Notes under the pieces: model-generated
The model's database searches: none
Seen by the model: only the letters and a program-made list of their open reading frames with translations
What the model was told of the DNA's origin: nothing
In this document: in pieces, positions 15,692 to 26,448 of the stretch
Layout: every line of letters starts with the position of its first letter
How positions within the stretch are numbered: position 1 is the stretch's first letter
Program-made: the position numbers and the translations under genes
DNA from: Comamonas sp.
GTDB lineage: Bacteria; Pseudomonadota; Gammaproteobacteria; Burkholderiales; Burkholderiaceae_C
Assembly (NCBI GenBank): GCA_021166775.1
Contig: JAJPEQ010000001.1
Coordinates: forward strand, 107,751 to 171,750
Length of the DNA: 64,000 bases
Direction of reading: 5' to 3'

Positions 15692-17521
15692 GTGGACAAA
15701 AGCACACAATGGAATCTCTGGTACATCGTTCTCGCCTTCCTGGGCGTGCTGGTGCTGCACAGCTATGTGCAACGGTGGCAGCAGGTGGAGCCACTGCCCT
15801 ACAGCGAGTTCCTGCATGAACTGGACAAGCGCAACGTCAGGGAACTCGCGGTCTACCCGGACCACATCGAAGGCACTCTGAACCAACCACTGGCCGACGG
15901 CCGCACGCGTTTTTCCACCACGCGGGTGGAGCTGGACCTGGCGCGCGACCTTTCCGAATACGGCGTGCGCTTCACCGGCGTGGTGCAGAGCACCTTGCTG
16001 CGGGACCTGTTTTCCTGGGTGGTACCCGCGCTGGTCTTCTTTGGCATCTGGATGTTTGCCATCCGCAAGATCGTGGGCAAGGGCGGGCTGGGCGGCGGCA
16101 TCGGCAACGGGTTGCTGTCCATCGGCAAGAGCCATGCCAAGGTCTTCGTGGAAAGCGACACCAAGGTGACCTTCGACGACGTGGCTGGTGTGGACGAAGC
16201 CAAGGCCGAGCTGGAAGAGATCGTCGATTTCCTCAAGGACCCCAAGAGCCACAGCCGCTTGGGTGCGCGCATCCCCAAGGGCATCCTGCTCGTGGGCCCG
16301 CCCGGTACCGGCAAGACGCTGCTGGCGCGGGCCGTGGCAGGTCAGGCAGGCGTGCCCTTTTTCTCCATCAACGGCTCCGAGTTCGTGGAGATGTTCGTGG
16401 GTGTGGGGGCGGCCCGCGTGCGTGACCTGTTTGAACGGGCAAGACTGCACGCACCGGCCATCATCTTCATCGACGAACTCGACGCTCTGGGCCGCGCGCG
16501 CGGCGCCTGGAGCCTGGGTGGACACGACGAGAAGGAGCAGACGCTCAACCAGCTACTGGCCGAACTCGACGGCTTCGACCCGCGCACGGGCCTGGTACTG
16601 CTGGCCGCCACCAACCGCCCCGAAATCCTGGACCCGGCGCTGCTGCGCGCCGGTCGCTTCGACCGCCAGGTGCTGGTGGACCGGCCCGACAAGGTGGGCC
16701 GCCTGCAGATCCTCCAGGTGCACATCAAGCGCATCCAGCTCGCTGCGGGGCTGGACCTGGAACAGATTGCCGCGCTCACGCCCGGGTTCACCGGCGCCGA
16801 CCTGGCCAACCTGGTGAACGAAGCCGCGCTGCTGGCCACTCGCCGCCGCGCAGATGCGGTCACACTGGCCGACTTCACCGCGGCCATTGAACGCATCGTG
16901 GCCGGGCTGGAAAAACGCAACCGCATCCTCAACCCGCAGGAGCGGCACGTGATCGCCGTGCACGAGATGGGCCACGCGCTGGTAGCCCTTTCGCTACCCG
17001 GGCTGGACACGGTGCACAAGGTCTCCATCATTGCGCGTGGCATCGGCGCGCTGGGTTACACCATCCAACGCCCCACCGAAGACCGCTATCTCATGACACG
17101 CGCCGAGCTGAAGAACAAAATGGCCATGCTGCTGGCCGGCCGCGCGGCCGAAGCCCTGCTCATTGGCGAAATCTCCACCGGCGCGGCCGACGACCTGGCC
17201 AAGGCCACGAACATCGCGCGCAGCATGGTCATGCGCTTTGGCATGGACGCCACGCTGGGGCAGGTGGCTTACGAACAGGCACCGTCGCCCTTTCTCGGCC
17301 CGCTGCCCGAGGGGGTCGATGCCGGCGCCCGCCACTACGCGCCCGAAACCGCGCGCGAGATCGATTGTGCCGTGCGCCAGCTCACCGAGGCGGCCTTCCA
17401 GCGCGCTACCCAGATACTGACGCAACGCCGCGCCGTGCTGGAAGAAGGCAGCGCCCGCCTGCTGGCACGCGAGACACTGAACGAAGAAGAGATCCAGGCG
17501 CTGGTCAGCGCCGCTATTTGA
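15692..17521 (+). CDS. ftsH: FtsH-family ATP-dependent zinc metalloprotease (paralogue type)
   Basis: A 609-residue membrane AAA+ protease. Transmembrane segments lie near residues 9-24 and 108-125 with a small extracytoplasmic domain between. The AAA module has Walker [10 protein letters not shown] (201-209), Walker [12 protein letters not shown] and an arginine-finger region ([20 protein letters not shown]). The zinc motif is HEMGH (424-428) instead of the more usual HEAGH, with the third ligand expected in [12 protein letters not shown]. The start is GTG at 15692 with GGAGG just upstream. The variant motif and accessory location suggest it is not the cell's main FtsH. Context with a small acidic protein and a nitroreductase suggests a stress-related set. 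Confidence 0.88.
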   Translation: MDKSTQWNLWYIVLAFLGVLVLHSYVQRWQQVEPLPYSEFLHELDKRNVRELAVYPDHIEGTLNQPLADGRTRFSTTRVELDLARDLSEYGVRFTGVVQSTLLRDLFSWVVPALVFFGIWMFAIRKIVGKGGLGGGIGNGLLSIGKSHAKVFVESDTKVTFDDVAGVDEAKAELEEIVDFLKDPKSHSRLGARIPKGILLVGPPGTGKTLLARAVAGQAGVPFFSINGSEFVEMFVGVGAARVRDLFERARLHAPAIIFIDELDALGRARGAWSLGGHDEKEQTLNQLLAELDGFDPRTGLVLLAATNRPEILDPALLRAGRFDRQVLVDRPDKVGRLQILQVHIKRIQLAAGLDLEQIAALTPGFTGADLANLVNEAALLATRRRADAVTLADFTAAIERIVAGLEKRNRILNPQERHVIAVHEMGHALVALSLPGLDTVHKVSIIARGIGALGYTIQRPTEDRYLMTRAELKNKMAMLLAGRAAEALLIGEISTGAADDLAKATNIARSMVMRFGMDATLGQVAYEQAPSPFLGPLPEGVDAGARHYAPETAREIDCAVRQLTEAAFQRATQILTQRRAVLEEGSARLLARETLNEEEIQALVSAAI

Positions 17522-17576
17522 CGTCGTCCGAGCGGGCGCCTGCGCCTGGATCCTTGAATTTTGTAAGGAGGACACC

Positions 17577-18224
17577 ATGAACACCTTGACCAAGCTCGCC
17601 TTGGGTATGCTGGGGCAATTGCACGGCCAGCCCGCCAGCGGCGCAGTGCTTGGAGAAATGGCGCTGCCCCCGGCACAGACCACGGGTGGCCTGCCGTTGA
17701 TGCAGGCCCTGCAACAGCGCCAGTCCCAACGCGATTTCCGACCTGACGCGCTGGCGCCGCAAACCCTGTCGGACCTGCTGTGGGCCGCCGCCGGCATCAA
17801 CCGTACCGAGCACGGCGGCCGCACCTCGCCCTCGGCCATGAACGCACAGGAGGTGGACCTGTACGTGGCGCTACCGCAAGGCCTGTACCGCTACGAGCCG
17901 CAACGCCACGTGTTGCTGCTTATCAAGGCCGAAGACGTGCGCCGCGTGACGGGTTACCAGGACTTCGTCGACAACGCGCCGCTGGACCTGGTCTACGTGG
18001 CTGACCACGGCCGCATGAAGTTGGTGCCCGCCGCGCAACGTGAAGCCTACGCCTCGGTGGCTGCGGGTGCCATGACGCAGAACGTGTACCTGTTTTGCGC
18101 CTCGCATGGGCTGGGCACGGTGGTGCGGGCCTGGTTTGACCGCAATGCGCTGACGAAAGCGATGGGGTTGACAAATGATCAGCAGATTCTGCTGACGCAG
18201 ACGGTGGGCCACGCGAAGCGCTGA
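17577..18224 (+). CDS. Nitroreductase-family (SagB/ThcOx-like) protein
   Basis: A 215-residue protein with the nitroreductase fold pattern: an N-terminal QQRQSQRDFRPDAL motif typical of FMN phosphate contact, LLWAAAGINR, and TSPSAMNAQEVDLYV. The C-terminal half contains AGAMTQNVYLFCASHGLGTV, the second FMN/dimer segment. It probably reduces a small substrate with NAD(P)H and FMN; substrate unknown. AGGAGG lies before the ATG. It follows the FtsH-type gene by 55 bases. The first 30 residues look like a short lead and not a clear signal peptide. Confidence 0.78.
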   Translation: MNTLTKLALGMLGQLHGQPASGAVLGEMALPPAQTTGGLPLMQALQQRQSQRDFRPDALAPQTLSDLLWAAAGINRTEHGGRTSPSAMNAQEVDLYVALPQGLYRYEPQRHVLLLIKAEDVRRVTGYQDFVDNAPLDLVYVADHGRMKLVPAAQREAYASVAAGAMTQNVYLFCASHGLGTVVRAWFDRNALTKAMGLTNDQQILLTQTVGHAKR

Positions 18225-18742
18225 TGTCGGCCAGGAGCAGCCGGTGGAAAGGTCTGGACCTGTGCCGGAGCCAGATCCTCCGGTTGGAGCGTCTCGACGC
18301 AGACGGTATGCCCATCCTGTGTCAAGAACTCCACCTCATCAGCAGCACCTTGCCCATGGACGTGAACCACCACACCCAATGCGCCTGAATCCAGCGCATG
18401 TTCGGGAAGAGGTCTTTTGAGGGCGACTGCGGCGTGTTCTTGCAGCATCTCCAAGATCTCGGTCAGGTGCGCGCAGAGTTCTTCGACGGTTTCACCTTGG
18501 GTGTGCGCACCTGGAACTCCCGGCATATTGCCTACCAGCAATCCCGTGTCTGGATCGCGTTCGATCTGGATGGACGGAACACCGAGGCCAGCGCTTTGCT
18601 CCTGCAGGAACTTTGCAATGCGGGGGTCGGAAGCCCGGATCGTCTGCACGCGGCCATCGACATATCTGGTGAGCGGGATGCCGGCGCGTGCCGTCGATAC
18701 GACAGCGTTGGCCACGGCGTCCCTGGCGAGCTGAGTTAACAA
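18179..18742 (-). CDS. Chimeric HicB-like / DUF4926-like ORF
   Basis: A 187-codon frame joining three pieces. Residues 1-52 resemble a small uncharacterised protein often placed next to antitoxins (DAVANAVVSTARAGIPLTRY). Residues 55-100 match a HicB antitoxin beta fold (IQIERDPDTGLLVGNMPGVP then GAHTQGETVEEL). Residues 106-155 match DUF4926 (LPEHALDSGALGVVVHVHGQ then EVEFLTQDGHTV). The only start is TTG at 18742 with no ribosome binding site. It begins 22 bases after glmS and overlaps the nitroreductase 3' end antisense by 46 bases. It looks like a deletion fusion of neighbouring TA-type genes and may not be expressed. Confidence 0.5.
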   Translation of the reverse strand: MLTQLARDAVANAVVSTARAGIPLTRYVDGRVQTIRASDPRIAKFLQEQSAGLGVPSIQIERDPDTGLLVGNMPGVPGAHTQGETVEELCAHLTEILEMLQEHAAVALKRPLPEHALDSGALGVVVHVHGQGAADEVEFLTQDGHTVCVETLQPEDLAPAQVQTFPPAAPGRHQRFAWPTVCVSRIC

Positions 18743-18763
18743 CGAAGAGGGAACGCGCTTGCC

Positions 18764-20656
<1,893 letters not shown>

Positions 20657-20740
20657 GGGAAGGCTCCTCCTGAACGAGACGGCCCGATGCTAAGGGCGGT
20701 GGAGCCACGTTGGCATTCAAATTACAAGCAAATTTGAAAT

Positions 20741-20769
20741 TTGATTTCAACCACAGTGAAAGATAAAAT
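20741..20769 (+). promoter_or_regulatory. Candidate promoter of the Lrp-type gene
   Basis: TTGATT (20741-20746), a 17-base spacer and TAAAAT (20764-20769) lie 36 bases before the ATG. The surrounding region is strikingly AT-rich and contains repeated AAATTTGAAATTTGATTT-like tracts, which could serve as Lrp-type binding sites and would also affect divergent glmS. Confidence 0.5.
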
Positions 20770-20804
20770 TTTCTTCCATATTTTCAATTTAAAAGAAATT
20801 AAAT

Positions 20805-21308
20805 ATGGAATTGGACGCCACCGATCTCCAGTTGCTCGACCTGCTCCAGCGCGATGCAGGGCAGAGCAACCTGACGCTGGCCGAGCGCGTGGGCATCTCG
20901 CCGGCCACCTGTCTGCGGCGCGTGCGCAGGCTACGCGAGAGTGGTCTGATCGAACGCCAGGTGGCGCTGCTCTCGCACGACGCCCTCGCGGCCGTGCAGG
21001 GGCATGGGCTCGCGGCCATCATCGAAATTTCGCTCGACCAGCAGGGTGCCGAGCATCTGGCCGCGTTCGAAGCCCGCGCCGTGGCGGAGGGCGCCGTGCA
21101 GCAGTGCTGGCGCGTCTCTCCCGGGCCAGACTTCGTGCTCGTCGTGCAGGTGCGGGACATGCCGCACTACCTGCAGCTCGCCGAGCGCCTCTTCACGCAG
21201 GATGCCAACGTGCGCAACGTCAAGGCGTATTTTGCGATCCATCGCGCCAAATTTGATACAAAACTGCCTCTAACGCACGTCAATAAAGCGCCATCAGCTA
21301 TGAATTGA
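20805..21308 (+). CDS. Lrp/AsnC-family transcriptional regulator
   Basis: A 167-residue regulator. The N-terminal winged helix is seen in LDATDLQLLDLLQRDAGQSN and LAERVGISPATCLRRVRRLR; the C-terminal RAM (effector-binding) domain includes CWRVSPGPDFVLVVQVRDMP and NVRNVKAYFAIHRAKF. The last 16 residues (TKLPLTHVNKAPSAMN) are encoded by a copy of the dispersed repeat, so the original C-terminus was probably about residue 151. It is divergent from glmS across an AT-rich region; the effector amino acid is not predictable. Confidence 0.9.
   Translation: MELDATDLQLLDLLQRDAGQSNLTLAERVGISPATCLRRVRRLRESGLIERQVALLSHDALAAVQGHGLAAIIEISLDQQGAEHLAAFEARAVAEGAVQQCWRVSPGPDFVLVVQVRDMPHYLQLAERLFTQDANVRNVKAYFAIHRAKFDTKLPLTHVNKAPSAMN
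21250..21306. repeat. Dispersed palindromic repeat, copy B
   Basis: aatttgata ... taacgcacgtcaataaagcg ccatcagctat. It shares the ATTTGAT end, the split GCGC core and the AGCTAT arm with the other copies. It overlaps the last codons of the Lrp-type gene and supplies its stop. Confidence 0.55.
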
Positions 21309-21410
21309 GGAATGCCAAACCCGCCCTGCGCAGACCACCCTTGACCTGCGCCGCGTTCGCCTTCATCTTCCTGACTTCAATGGCCGCGAGCGCAGCGGCA
21401 TGGAGCTTGC

Positions 21411-22400
21411 ATGGAATTCAAGGATTACTACAAGATACTGGGCGTCACGAAGGACGCCAGCGCCGACGAGATCAAGAAGGCCTACCGGCGCCTGGCGCGC
21501 AAGTACCACCCCGATGTCAGCAAAGAGGCCAACGCCTCCGCGCGCATGGCCGAGGTGAACGAGGCCAACGCCGTGCTTTCCGATCCCGAAAAACGCGCCG
21601 CCTACGACGCGCTGGACAGCGGCGGCGCCCAGGCGGGCGGGCAGGACTTTCGCCCGCCGCCCCATTGGGATGCGGGCTACGAATTCTCCGGCGCGCCCGA
21701 GGGTCAGGGCATGGACGAAGCGCAGTTCAGCGAATTCTTCGAGCAGTTGTTTGGCCGCGCGGCGCGGGCCAGGCACACGGCGGGCCCGGCACGCGGGCGC
21801 GGCGGCGCGGACGGCGCACAGCGCGGCGCCGACCACCACGCGCGCATCGAGCTCGATCTGCGCGACGCCTACCTCGGCGGCGAGCGGCTGCTGTCGCTGC
21901 ACGGCGCGCGCCTGGATGCGCAGGGCCATCTCGTGCATGAAGAGCGGCAGGTGCAGGTCAACATACCGAAGGGCGTGCGCGAAGGCCAGCTCATCCGCCT
22001 GAGCGGCCAGGGCGGGCCGGGGCTGGGGGGCGCGGCAGCGGGCGACCTGTTCCTGGAAGTTCAACTCAAGCCCGATCCACGCTGGCGCACGCAGGACCGC
22101 GACGTCTACCTGAGCGTGCCGGTCACGCCCTGGGAGGCGGAGCTGGGCGGCCCCATCGAGGTGCAGACCCCAGACGGCGCCACCGTGCAGGTGACGGTGC
22201 CGCCGCGCTTCAAGCCCGGGCGCAAGCTGCGCCTGAAGGCACGCGGCATACCCGCCGCCACGCCCGGCGACCTGTACCTGGAGCTGCACGTGGCGCTGCC
22301 GCCCGCCGGCACCGACGCGCAGCGGCAGGCCTACCGCGCGCTGGCCGAGGCCTTCCCGCAATTCCAGCCGCGCCACGGCGCCGGCGCACAAGGAGCCTGA
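21411..22400 (+). CDS. cbpA: CbpA, DnaJ-like co-chaperone
   Basis: A 329-residue class II J-domain protein. The J domain (residues 1-70) has DYYKILGVTKDASADEIKKA and the HPD triad in KYHPDVSKE. A glycine-rich linker follows, then the DnaJ C-terminal substrate-binding domains with LDLRDAYLGGERLLSLHG and VPPRFKPGRKLRLKARGIPA. The zinc finger of DnaJ is absent, as expected for CbpA. GGAG precedes the ATG. The next gene encodes its modulator CbpM and begins two bases after the stop. It would stimulate DnaK and may bind curved DNA. Confidence 0.93.
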   Translation: MEFKDYYKILGVTKDASADEIKKAYRRLARKYHPDVSKEANASARMAEVNEANAVLSDPEKRAAYDALDSGGAQAGGQDFRPPPHWDAGYEFSGAPEGQGMDEAQFSEFFEQLFGRAARARHTAGPARGRGGADGAQRGADHHARIELDLRDAYLGGERLLSLHGARLDAQGHLVHEERQVQVNIPKGVREGQLIRLSGQGGPGLGGAAAGDLFLEVQLKPDPRWRTQDRDVYLSVPVTPWEAELGGPIEVQTPDGATVQVTVPPRFKPGRKLRLKARGIPAATPGDLYLELHVALPPAGTDAQRQAYRALAEAFPQFQPRHGAGAQGA

Positions 22401-22402
22401 AC

Positions 22403-22723
22403 ATGGCCACGCACAACTTCCTGGACAGCAGCCTGGCCGAACTGCTCGACGAACACGCCCGCCTCACCCTGGACGACCTGGCCCGCGCCTGCTGCATGGC
22501 GCCCGGCTGGGTGGTGCAACGGATGGAGGCCGGCCTGCTGCACGGCGAGCACACAGGTGACCACTGGCAATTCACCAGTGCCATGGTGGTGCGCGCGCGG
22601 CGCCTGGCGCGGCTGGAATCGACCTTCGACGCCGACCCTGAGCTGGCCGCGCTCACCGCCGACCTGATCGAGGAGGTGGTCGCGTTGCGCCAGCGCCTGC
22701 GGCAGCTGGGCGATCCGTCCTGA
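22403..22723 (+). CDS. cbpM: CbpM-type chaperone modulator
   Basis: A 106-residue protein of the MerR-like HTH_19/CbpM family: FLDSSLAELLDEHARLTLDD, followed by LARACCMAPGWVVQRMEAGL and a C-terminal helix DLIEEVVALRQRLRQLG. In E. coli CbpM binds the J domain of CbpA and inhibits it. Its position two bases downstream of cbpA indicates co-translation and supports the call. Confidence 0.88.
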   Translation: MATHNFLDSSLAELLDEHARLTLDDLARACCMAPGWVVQRMEAGLLHGEHTGDHWQFTSAMVVRARRLARLESTFDADPELAALTADLIEEVVALRQRLRQLGDPS

Positions 22724-22821
22724 AGCCTGCCCCGCACCTGCACGCGGTGCGGTCACCTGACTGCGGACGGGCCATGGGCTGCAGGCGGCGTCCGCAGCGT
22801 CGGCCTCGAAGGCCGGGCCCC

Positions 22822-22848
22822 GGCCCTCGCCCAGCCGCAGCGAGGGCC
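22822..22848. terminator. Hairpin between convergent genes
   Basis: GGCCCTCGC and GCGAGGGCC form a perfect nine-base-pair stem around a nine-base loop, between the convergent cbpM and histidine kinase genes. There is no T tract, so its role as bidirectional terminator is tentative. Confidence 0.45.
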
Positions 22849-22849
22849 G

Positions 22850-23602
22850 TCAATTTGCCGCCGGCCAATCAAGCGTGACGGTGCAGCCCCGACCGGGCCG
22901 CGCGCTGGCGCCGATCGTGGCGCCATGGCGCTCGGCGATCAATTTGCACAGCGCGAGCCCCGCGCCCACGCCTTCGAATTCGCCGTCGCGGTGCAGGCGC
23001 TGGAACACGCCGAACAGGCCCTGCGCATGCTCGGGGGCGAAGCCGACGCCGTTGTCCGCGATGCCGAGCCGTACACGGCCGTTTGGCGCCGCGGCGCCCG
23101 ACACCTCGACGCACGGAGCCTCGCACCCATGAGAAAACTTGATCGCATTGGCGAGCAGCTCCCTCACCACCTGCGCGAACAGCGCCGCATCGGCGCGCAC
23201 CGCGGGAATGTCGCCGTGCACGCGCCAGCGCACCGGCTGCGCGCCACTCAAGGCGTCACACTCCTGCCGCACGACGGCGCCTACGTCCACGGCCGCCAGA
23301 CGCAAAGGCGCGCTGCCGGCGCGGCTCATCGCCTGCAGGCCGTCGAGCATGGCGGCCATGCGGCGAGCCGACCGCTGCATCGTGGCAGCAAAGCCCAGCG
23401 CCTCGCGCACCTGCGCCGTCGGGTCGGGCTGCTGCTGCAGCACCTCGCGCAACAGCGCCGCATAAGACGTCACGTGACGCAGCGGCGCACGCAGATCGTG
23501 CGAGACTGCGCGCAAGAATGTCTCCTGCGCCGCGGACAGTTCTTGCACACGCCTGAGCGCCGCGTCGCGCTCGGCCTGCAGGCGCTGCAGCTCCTCGGTC
23601 AC
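22850..23602 (-). CDS. Soluble orphan sensor histidine kinase
   Basis: A 250-residue kinase without membrane segments or a sensor domain. A short N-terminal coiled coil (LQRLQAERDAALRRVQELSA) leads to a HisKA domain with the phospho-accepting H35 in AVSHDLRAPLRHV. The ATPase domain has the N box ELLANAIKFSHG, G1 DNGVGF and a glycine-rich GVGAGLALCK box. The start is GTG at 23602, overlapping the glmU stop by four bases (GTGA), so it is translationally coupled to glmU. No response regulator is encoded nearby; the partner and the signal are unknown. Confidence 0.82.
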   Translation of the reverse strand: MTEELQRLQAERDAALRRVQELSAAQETFLRAVSHDLRAPLRHVTSYAALLREVLQQQPDPTAQVREALGFAATMQRSARRMAAMLDGLQAMSRAGSAPLRLAAVDVGAVVRQECDALSGAQPVRWRVHGDIPAVRADAALFAQVVRELLANAIKFSHGCEAPCVEVSGAAAPNGRVRLGIADNGVGFAPEHAQGLFGVFQRLHRDGEFEGVGAGLALCKLIAERHGATIGASARPGRGCTVTLDWPAAN

Positions 23603-25032
23603 GGGGCTTTCTTCGCCGGGCGGTGCCACTCGGTCTTGCTCACCTGCCGCCCGCGGCCCAGTGTGAGCACACCGGGCGGCGTATCTTGGGTGACGACCGA
23701 GCCCGCACCCACCACGCCGCCCGCGCCGATGGTGACGGGCGCCACCAGCACGCAGTTGCTGCCCACGTGCACGTCGTGCTCGATCACCGTGCGGTGCTTG
23801 TTCACGCCGTCGTAGTTGGCCGTGATCGAGCCCGCGCCATAGTTCACGCGCTCGCCCACCGTGGCATCGCCCAGGTAGGCAAGGTGGTTGGCCTTGGCGC
23901 CATCGGCCAGCCGGGAATTCTTCACCTCGACGAAGTTGCCGACATGCACGTCGCGCCCGAGCTCGGCGCCGGGGCGCAGGCGCGCAAACGGCCCGACGCG
24001 CGCGCCCTCGCCCACCTGCACGCCCCGGGCTTCGCCGTCGATGTGCGTGTACGGCTGGATCACCGCGCCCGCCGCGATCACCGCATGGGCAATGCAGCAA
24101 TACGCGCCGATGCGCGCGCCCTCGCCGATTTCGACCGCGCCCGTGAAGATGCAGCCGACGTCGATCTCCACGTCCTGCCCGCATCTGAGCACGCCAGGCG
24201 CGCCGCTGCGTTCATCGTCACGCAAATCAAAGCGCGCCGGGTCCATCAGCCGCACGCCCTGCTCCATCAGGGCCTGCGCCTGGTGCAATTGACAGGCCCT
24301 CTCCAGGCTGGCGAGCTGCGCCGGGCTGTTCACACCCGCCACCTGCAGCGCGTCGTCGATGCAGTGCGCCACCACCGGCACGCCGTCGGCCACGGCCATC
24401 GCCACCACGTCGGTCAGGTAGTACTCGTGCTGCGCATTGTCGTTGGCCAGGCGCGCCACCCAGCCGCGCAGCAGCCGCGCGGGCACGGCCATGATGCCGC
24501 CGTAGACCTCGTCGATGGCGCGCTCGGCGGCGCTCGCGTCCTTGTGCTCGACGATGCGCTCCACCCTCCCGTCGGCGGCACGCACGATGCGCCCGTAGCC
24601 GCCGGGGTCGGCAAGGCGCACCGTCAGCAGCGCGAGACGCTCGCCCCCGCACGCCTGCACCAGCGCCCGCAGCGTTTCGGCACGCGTGAGCGGCACGTCG
24701 CCCGAGAGCACGAGCACCAGAGCGTCATCGGCCAGCAGCGGCAGCGCCTGCCGCACCGCGTGACCGGTGCCGAGTTGCGGCTGCTGCAAAGCAAACTTCA
24801 GGTCAAATTGGCCTGTAGCGCTTACCCATCCTGCGCAAGCAGCTTCGACTTCAGGAGCACCATGCCCCGTGATCACCACCACGCGCCGTGCCAAGAGGCT
24901 CGCCGCCTGATCGAGCACATGGTGCAGCAGCGGCCGACCGGCCAGGCGCTGCAGCACCTTGGGAATCCGGCTCTTCATCCGCGTGCCCTTGCCCGCGGCC
25001 ATGACGATCACGTCGAGCATCGCGGCCGTCAT
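23599..25032 (-). CDS. glmU: Bifunctional GlmU (GlcN-1-P acetyltransferase / UDP-GlcNAc pyrophosphorylase)
   Basis: A 477-residue enzyme of UDP-GlcNAc synthesis. The uridyltransferase domain starts [20 protein letters not shown] and includes QLGTGHAV; the C-terminal left-handed beta helix has the hexapeptide repeats of an acetyltransferase ([20 protein letters not shown]). Residues about 62-79 ([18 protein letters not shown]) are encoded by a dispersed repeat copy. The ATG at 25032 overlaps the tyrS stop by four bases. With glmS at 18764 the window carries two of the three steps of the pathway. Confidence 0.96.
   Translation of the reverse strand: MTAAMLDVIVMAAGKGTRMKSRIPKVLQRLAGRPLLHHVLDQAASLLARRVVVITGHGAPEVEAACAGWVSATGQFDLKFALQQPQLGTGHAVRQALPLLADDALVLVLSGDVPLTRAETLRALVQACGGERLALLTVRLADPGGYGRIVRAADGRVERIVEHKDASAAERAIDEVYGGIMAVPARLLRGWVARLANDNAQHEYYLTDVVAMAVADGVPVVAHCIDDALQVAGVNSPAQLASLERACQLHQAQALMEQGVRLMDPARFDLRDDERSGAPGVLRCGQDVEIDVGCIFTGAVEIGEGARIGAYCCIAHAVIAAGAVIQPYTHIDGEARGVQVGEGARVGPFARLRPGAELGRDVHVGNFVEVKNSRLADGAKANHLAYLGDATVGERVNYGAGSITANYDGVNKHRTVIEHDVHVGSNCVLVAPVTIGAGGVVGAGSVVTQDTPPGVLTLGRGRQVSKTEWHRPAKKAP
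24794..24847. repeat. Dispersed palindromic repeat, copy C, inside glmU
   Basis: acttcaggtcaaattggcct is followed by gtagcgcttacccatcctgc and gcaagcagctt. It shows the TCAAATTGGCC, TAGCGCTT and GCAAGCAGCT blocks of the family. It is 54 bases (18 codons) long and in frame inside the uridyltransferase domain. Confidence 0.6.
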
Positions 25033-26261
25033 GCCAGCGTCACCCGCGCGAACTTGCGCTTGCCGACCTGCACCACGTAGGTGCCCGCCGTCAGCTTGAG
25101 CCCTCGGTCACTGACCACGCCACCATCGACGCGCACGCCGCCGCCGTCGATCAGGCGATTGGCCTCGCTGGTCGATGGCGCCAGGCCCGCCTGCTTGAGC
25201 ACGATGCCCATGCCCAGAGGCGCCCCCGAGAGCCGCACCTCGGCCATCTCGTCGGGCACACCGCCCTTGCTGCGGTTCTGGAAATCCTGCTCGGCCGCGT
25301 CCGCCGCGGCGGCATTGTGAAAACGCGCGGTGATCTCCCTGGCGAGCATCACCTTGGCCTCCTTGGGGTTGCGCCCGCCCGCCACCTCGGCCTTGAGCGC
25401 CGCGATGTCTTGCAGGCTCTTGAACGACAGCAGCGTGTACCAGTCCCACATCAGCTCATCGCTGATCGAGAGCACCTTGGCGAACATGGTGTTCGCGTCC
25501 TCGGTGATGCCGATGTAGTTGTTCTTGCTCTTGGACATCTTGTCCACGCCATCGAGCCCCACGAGCAGTGGCATGGTCAGGATGCATTGTGGCTCCTGGC
25601 CGTATTCCTGCTGCAGGTGCCGACCCACGAGCAGGTTGAACTTCTGGTCCGTGCCGCCCAGCTCCAGGTCGCTCTTGAGCGCCACCGAGTCGTAACCCTG
25701 CATCAGCGGATAGAGAAACTCGTGCACGCTGATCGACTGCCCGGCCTTGAAGCGCTTGTTGAAGTCGTCGCGCTCCATCATGCGCGCCACGGTGTATTTG
25801 GCCGCCAGCTGAATCATGCCGCGCGCGCCCAGCGGATCGCTCCACTCGCTGTTGTAGCGGATCTCGGTCCGGCTCTCGTCCAGCACCAGCTTGGCCTGGG
25901 CGAAGTAGGTTTCGGCGTTGGCGCGGATCTGCTCGGCCGTGAGCGGCGGGCGCGTGGCGTTGCGCCCGGAAGGGTCGCCAATGAGGGTCGTGAAATCGCC
26001 GATGAGGAAGATGACCTGGTGCCCCAGATCCTGCAACTGGCGCATCTTGCCCAGCACCACCGTGTGGCCGATGTGAATGTCGGGCGCGGTCGGATCAAGC
26101 CCCAGCTTGATGCGCAGCGGCTGCCCCGTGGCTTCGGCGCGGGCGAGCTTTTGCGTCCAATCCTCGATCGGCAGCAACTCATGCGTGCCCCGCAGCGACA
26201 CCTGCAGCGCATGACGCACGGCGTCGGTGACCGGATATTTTGTAACAACGGACTGATTCAT
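25029..26261 (-). CDS. tyrS: Tyrosyl-tRNA synthetase
   Basis: A 410-residue class I synthetase. The HIGH motif appears as [14 protein letters not shown] and the KMSKS loop as [11 protein letters not shown]; the C-terminal S4-like RNA-binding domain includes [20 protein letters not shown]. The long N-terminal form with PDIHIGHT belongs to the TyrRS-II (TyrZ-like) group common in betaproteobacteria. Start ATG 26261 is preferred over an upstream TTG at 26273. It is the first gene of a coupled tyrS-glmU-kinase string. A TATAGT box lies at about 26296-26301 on the minus strand. No T-box leader is seen. Confidence 0.95.
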   Translation of the reverse strand: MNQSVVTKYPVTDAVRHALQVSLRGTHELLPIEDWTQKLARAEATGQPLRIKLGLDPTAPDIHIGHTVVLGKMRQLQDLGHQVIFLIGDFTTLIGDPSGRNATRPPLTAEQIRANAETYFAQAKLVLDESRTEIRYNSEWSDPLGARGMIQLAAKYTVARMMERDDFNKRFKAGQSISVHEFLYPLMQGYDSVALKSDLELGGTDQKFNLLVGRHLQQEYGQEPQCILTMPLLVGLDGVDKMSKSKNNYIGITEDANTMFAKVLSISDELMWDWYTLLSFKSLQDIAALKAEVAGGRNPKEAKVMLAREITARFHNAAAADAAEQDFQNRSKGGVPDEMAEVRLSGAPLGMGIVLKQAGLAPSTSEANRLIDGGGVRVDGGVVSDRGLKLTAGTYVVQVGKRKFARVTLA

Positions 26262-26448
26262 AAGGGTTTTCAACCATGCGCGAAAGTCCCTCGGGACTAT
26301 ACTTGCGCGGTTTTTTGACTGTGGCGCATTCTAGTGGTCAACCGCACCTGCGGCCTCGGCTGCCGCGCCACTCACGTTGACCAGCGCCACGCTGCAGCGC
26401 TTTCCCGCTGAAAGCACCTGCGCGGACGCCCATTGCTTGGGGCAGAGC

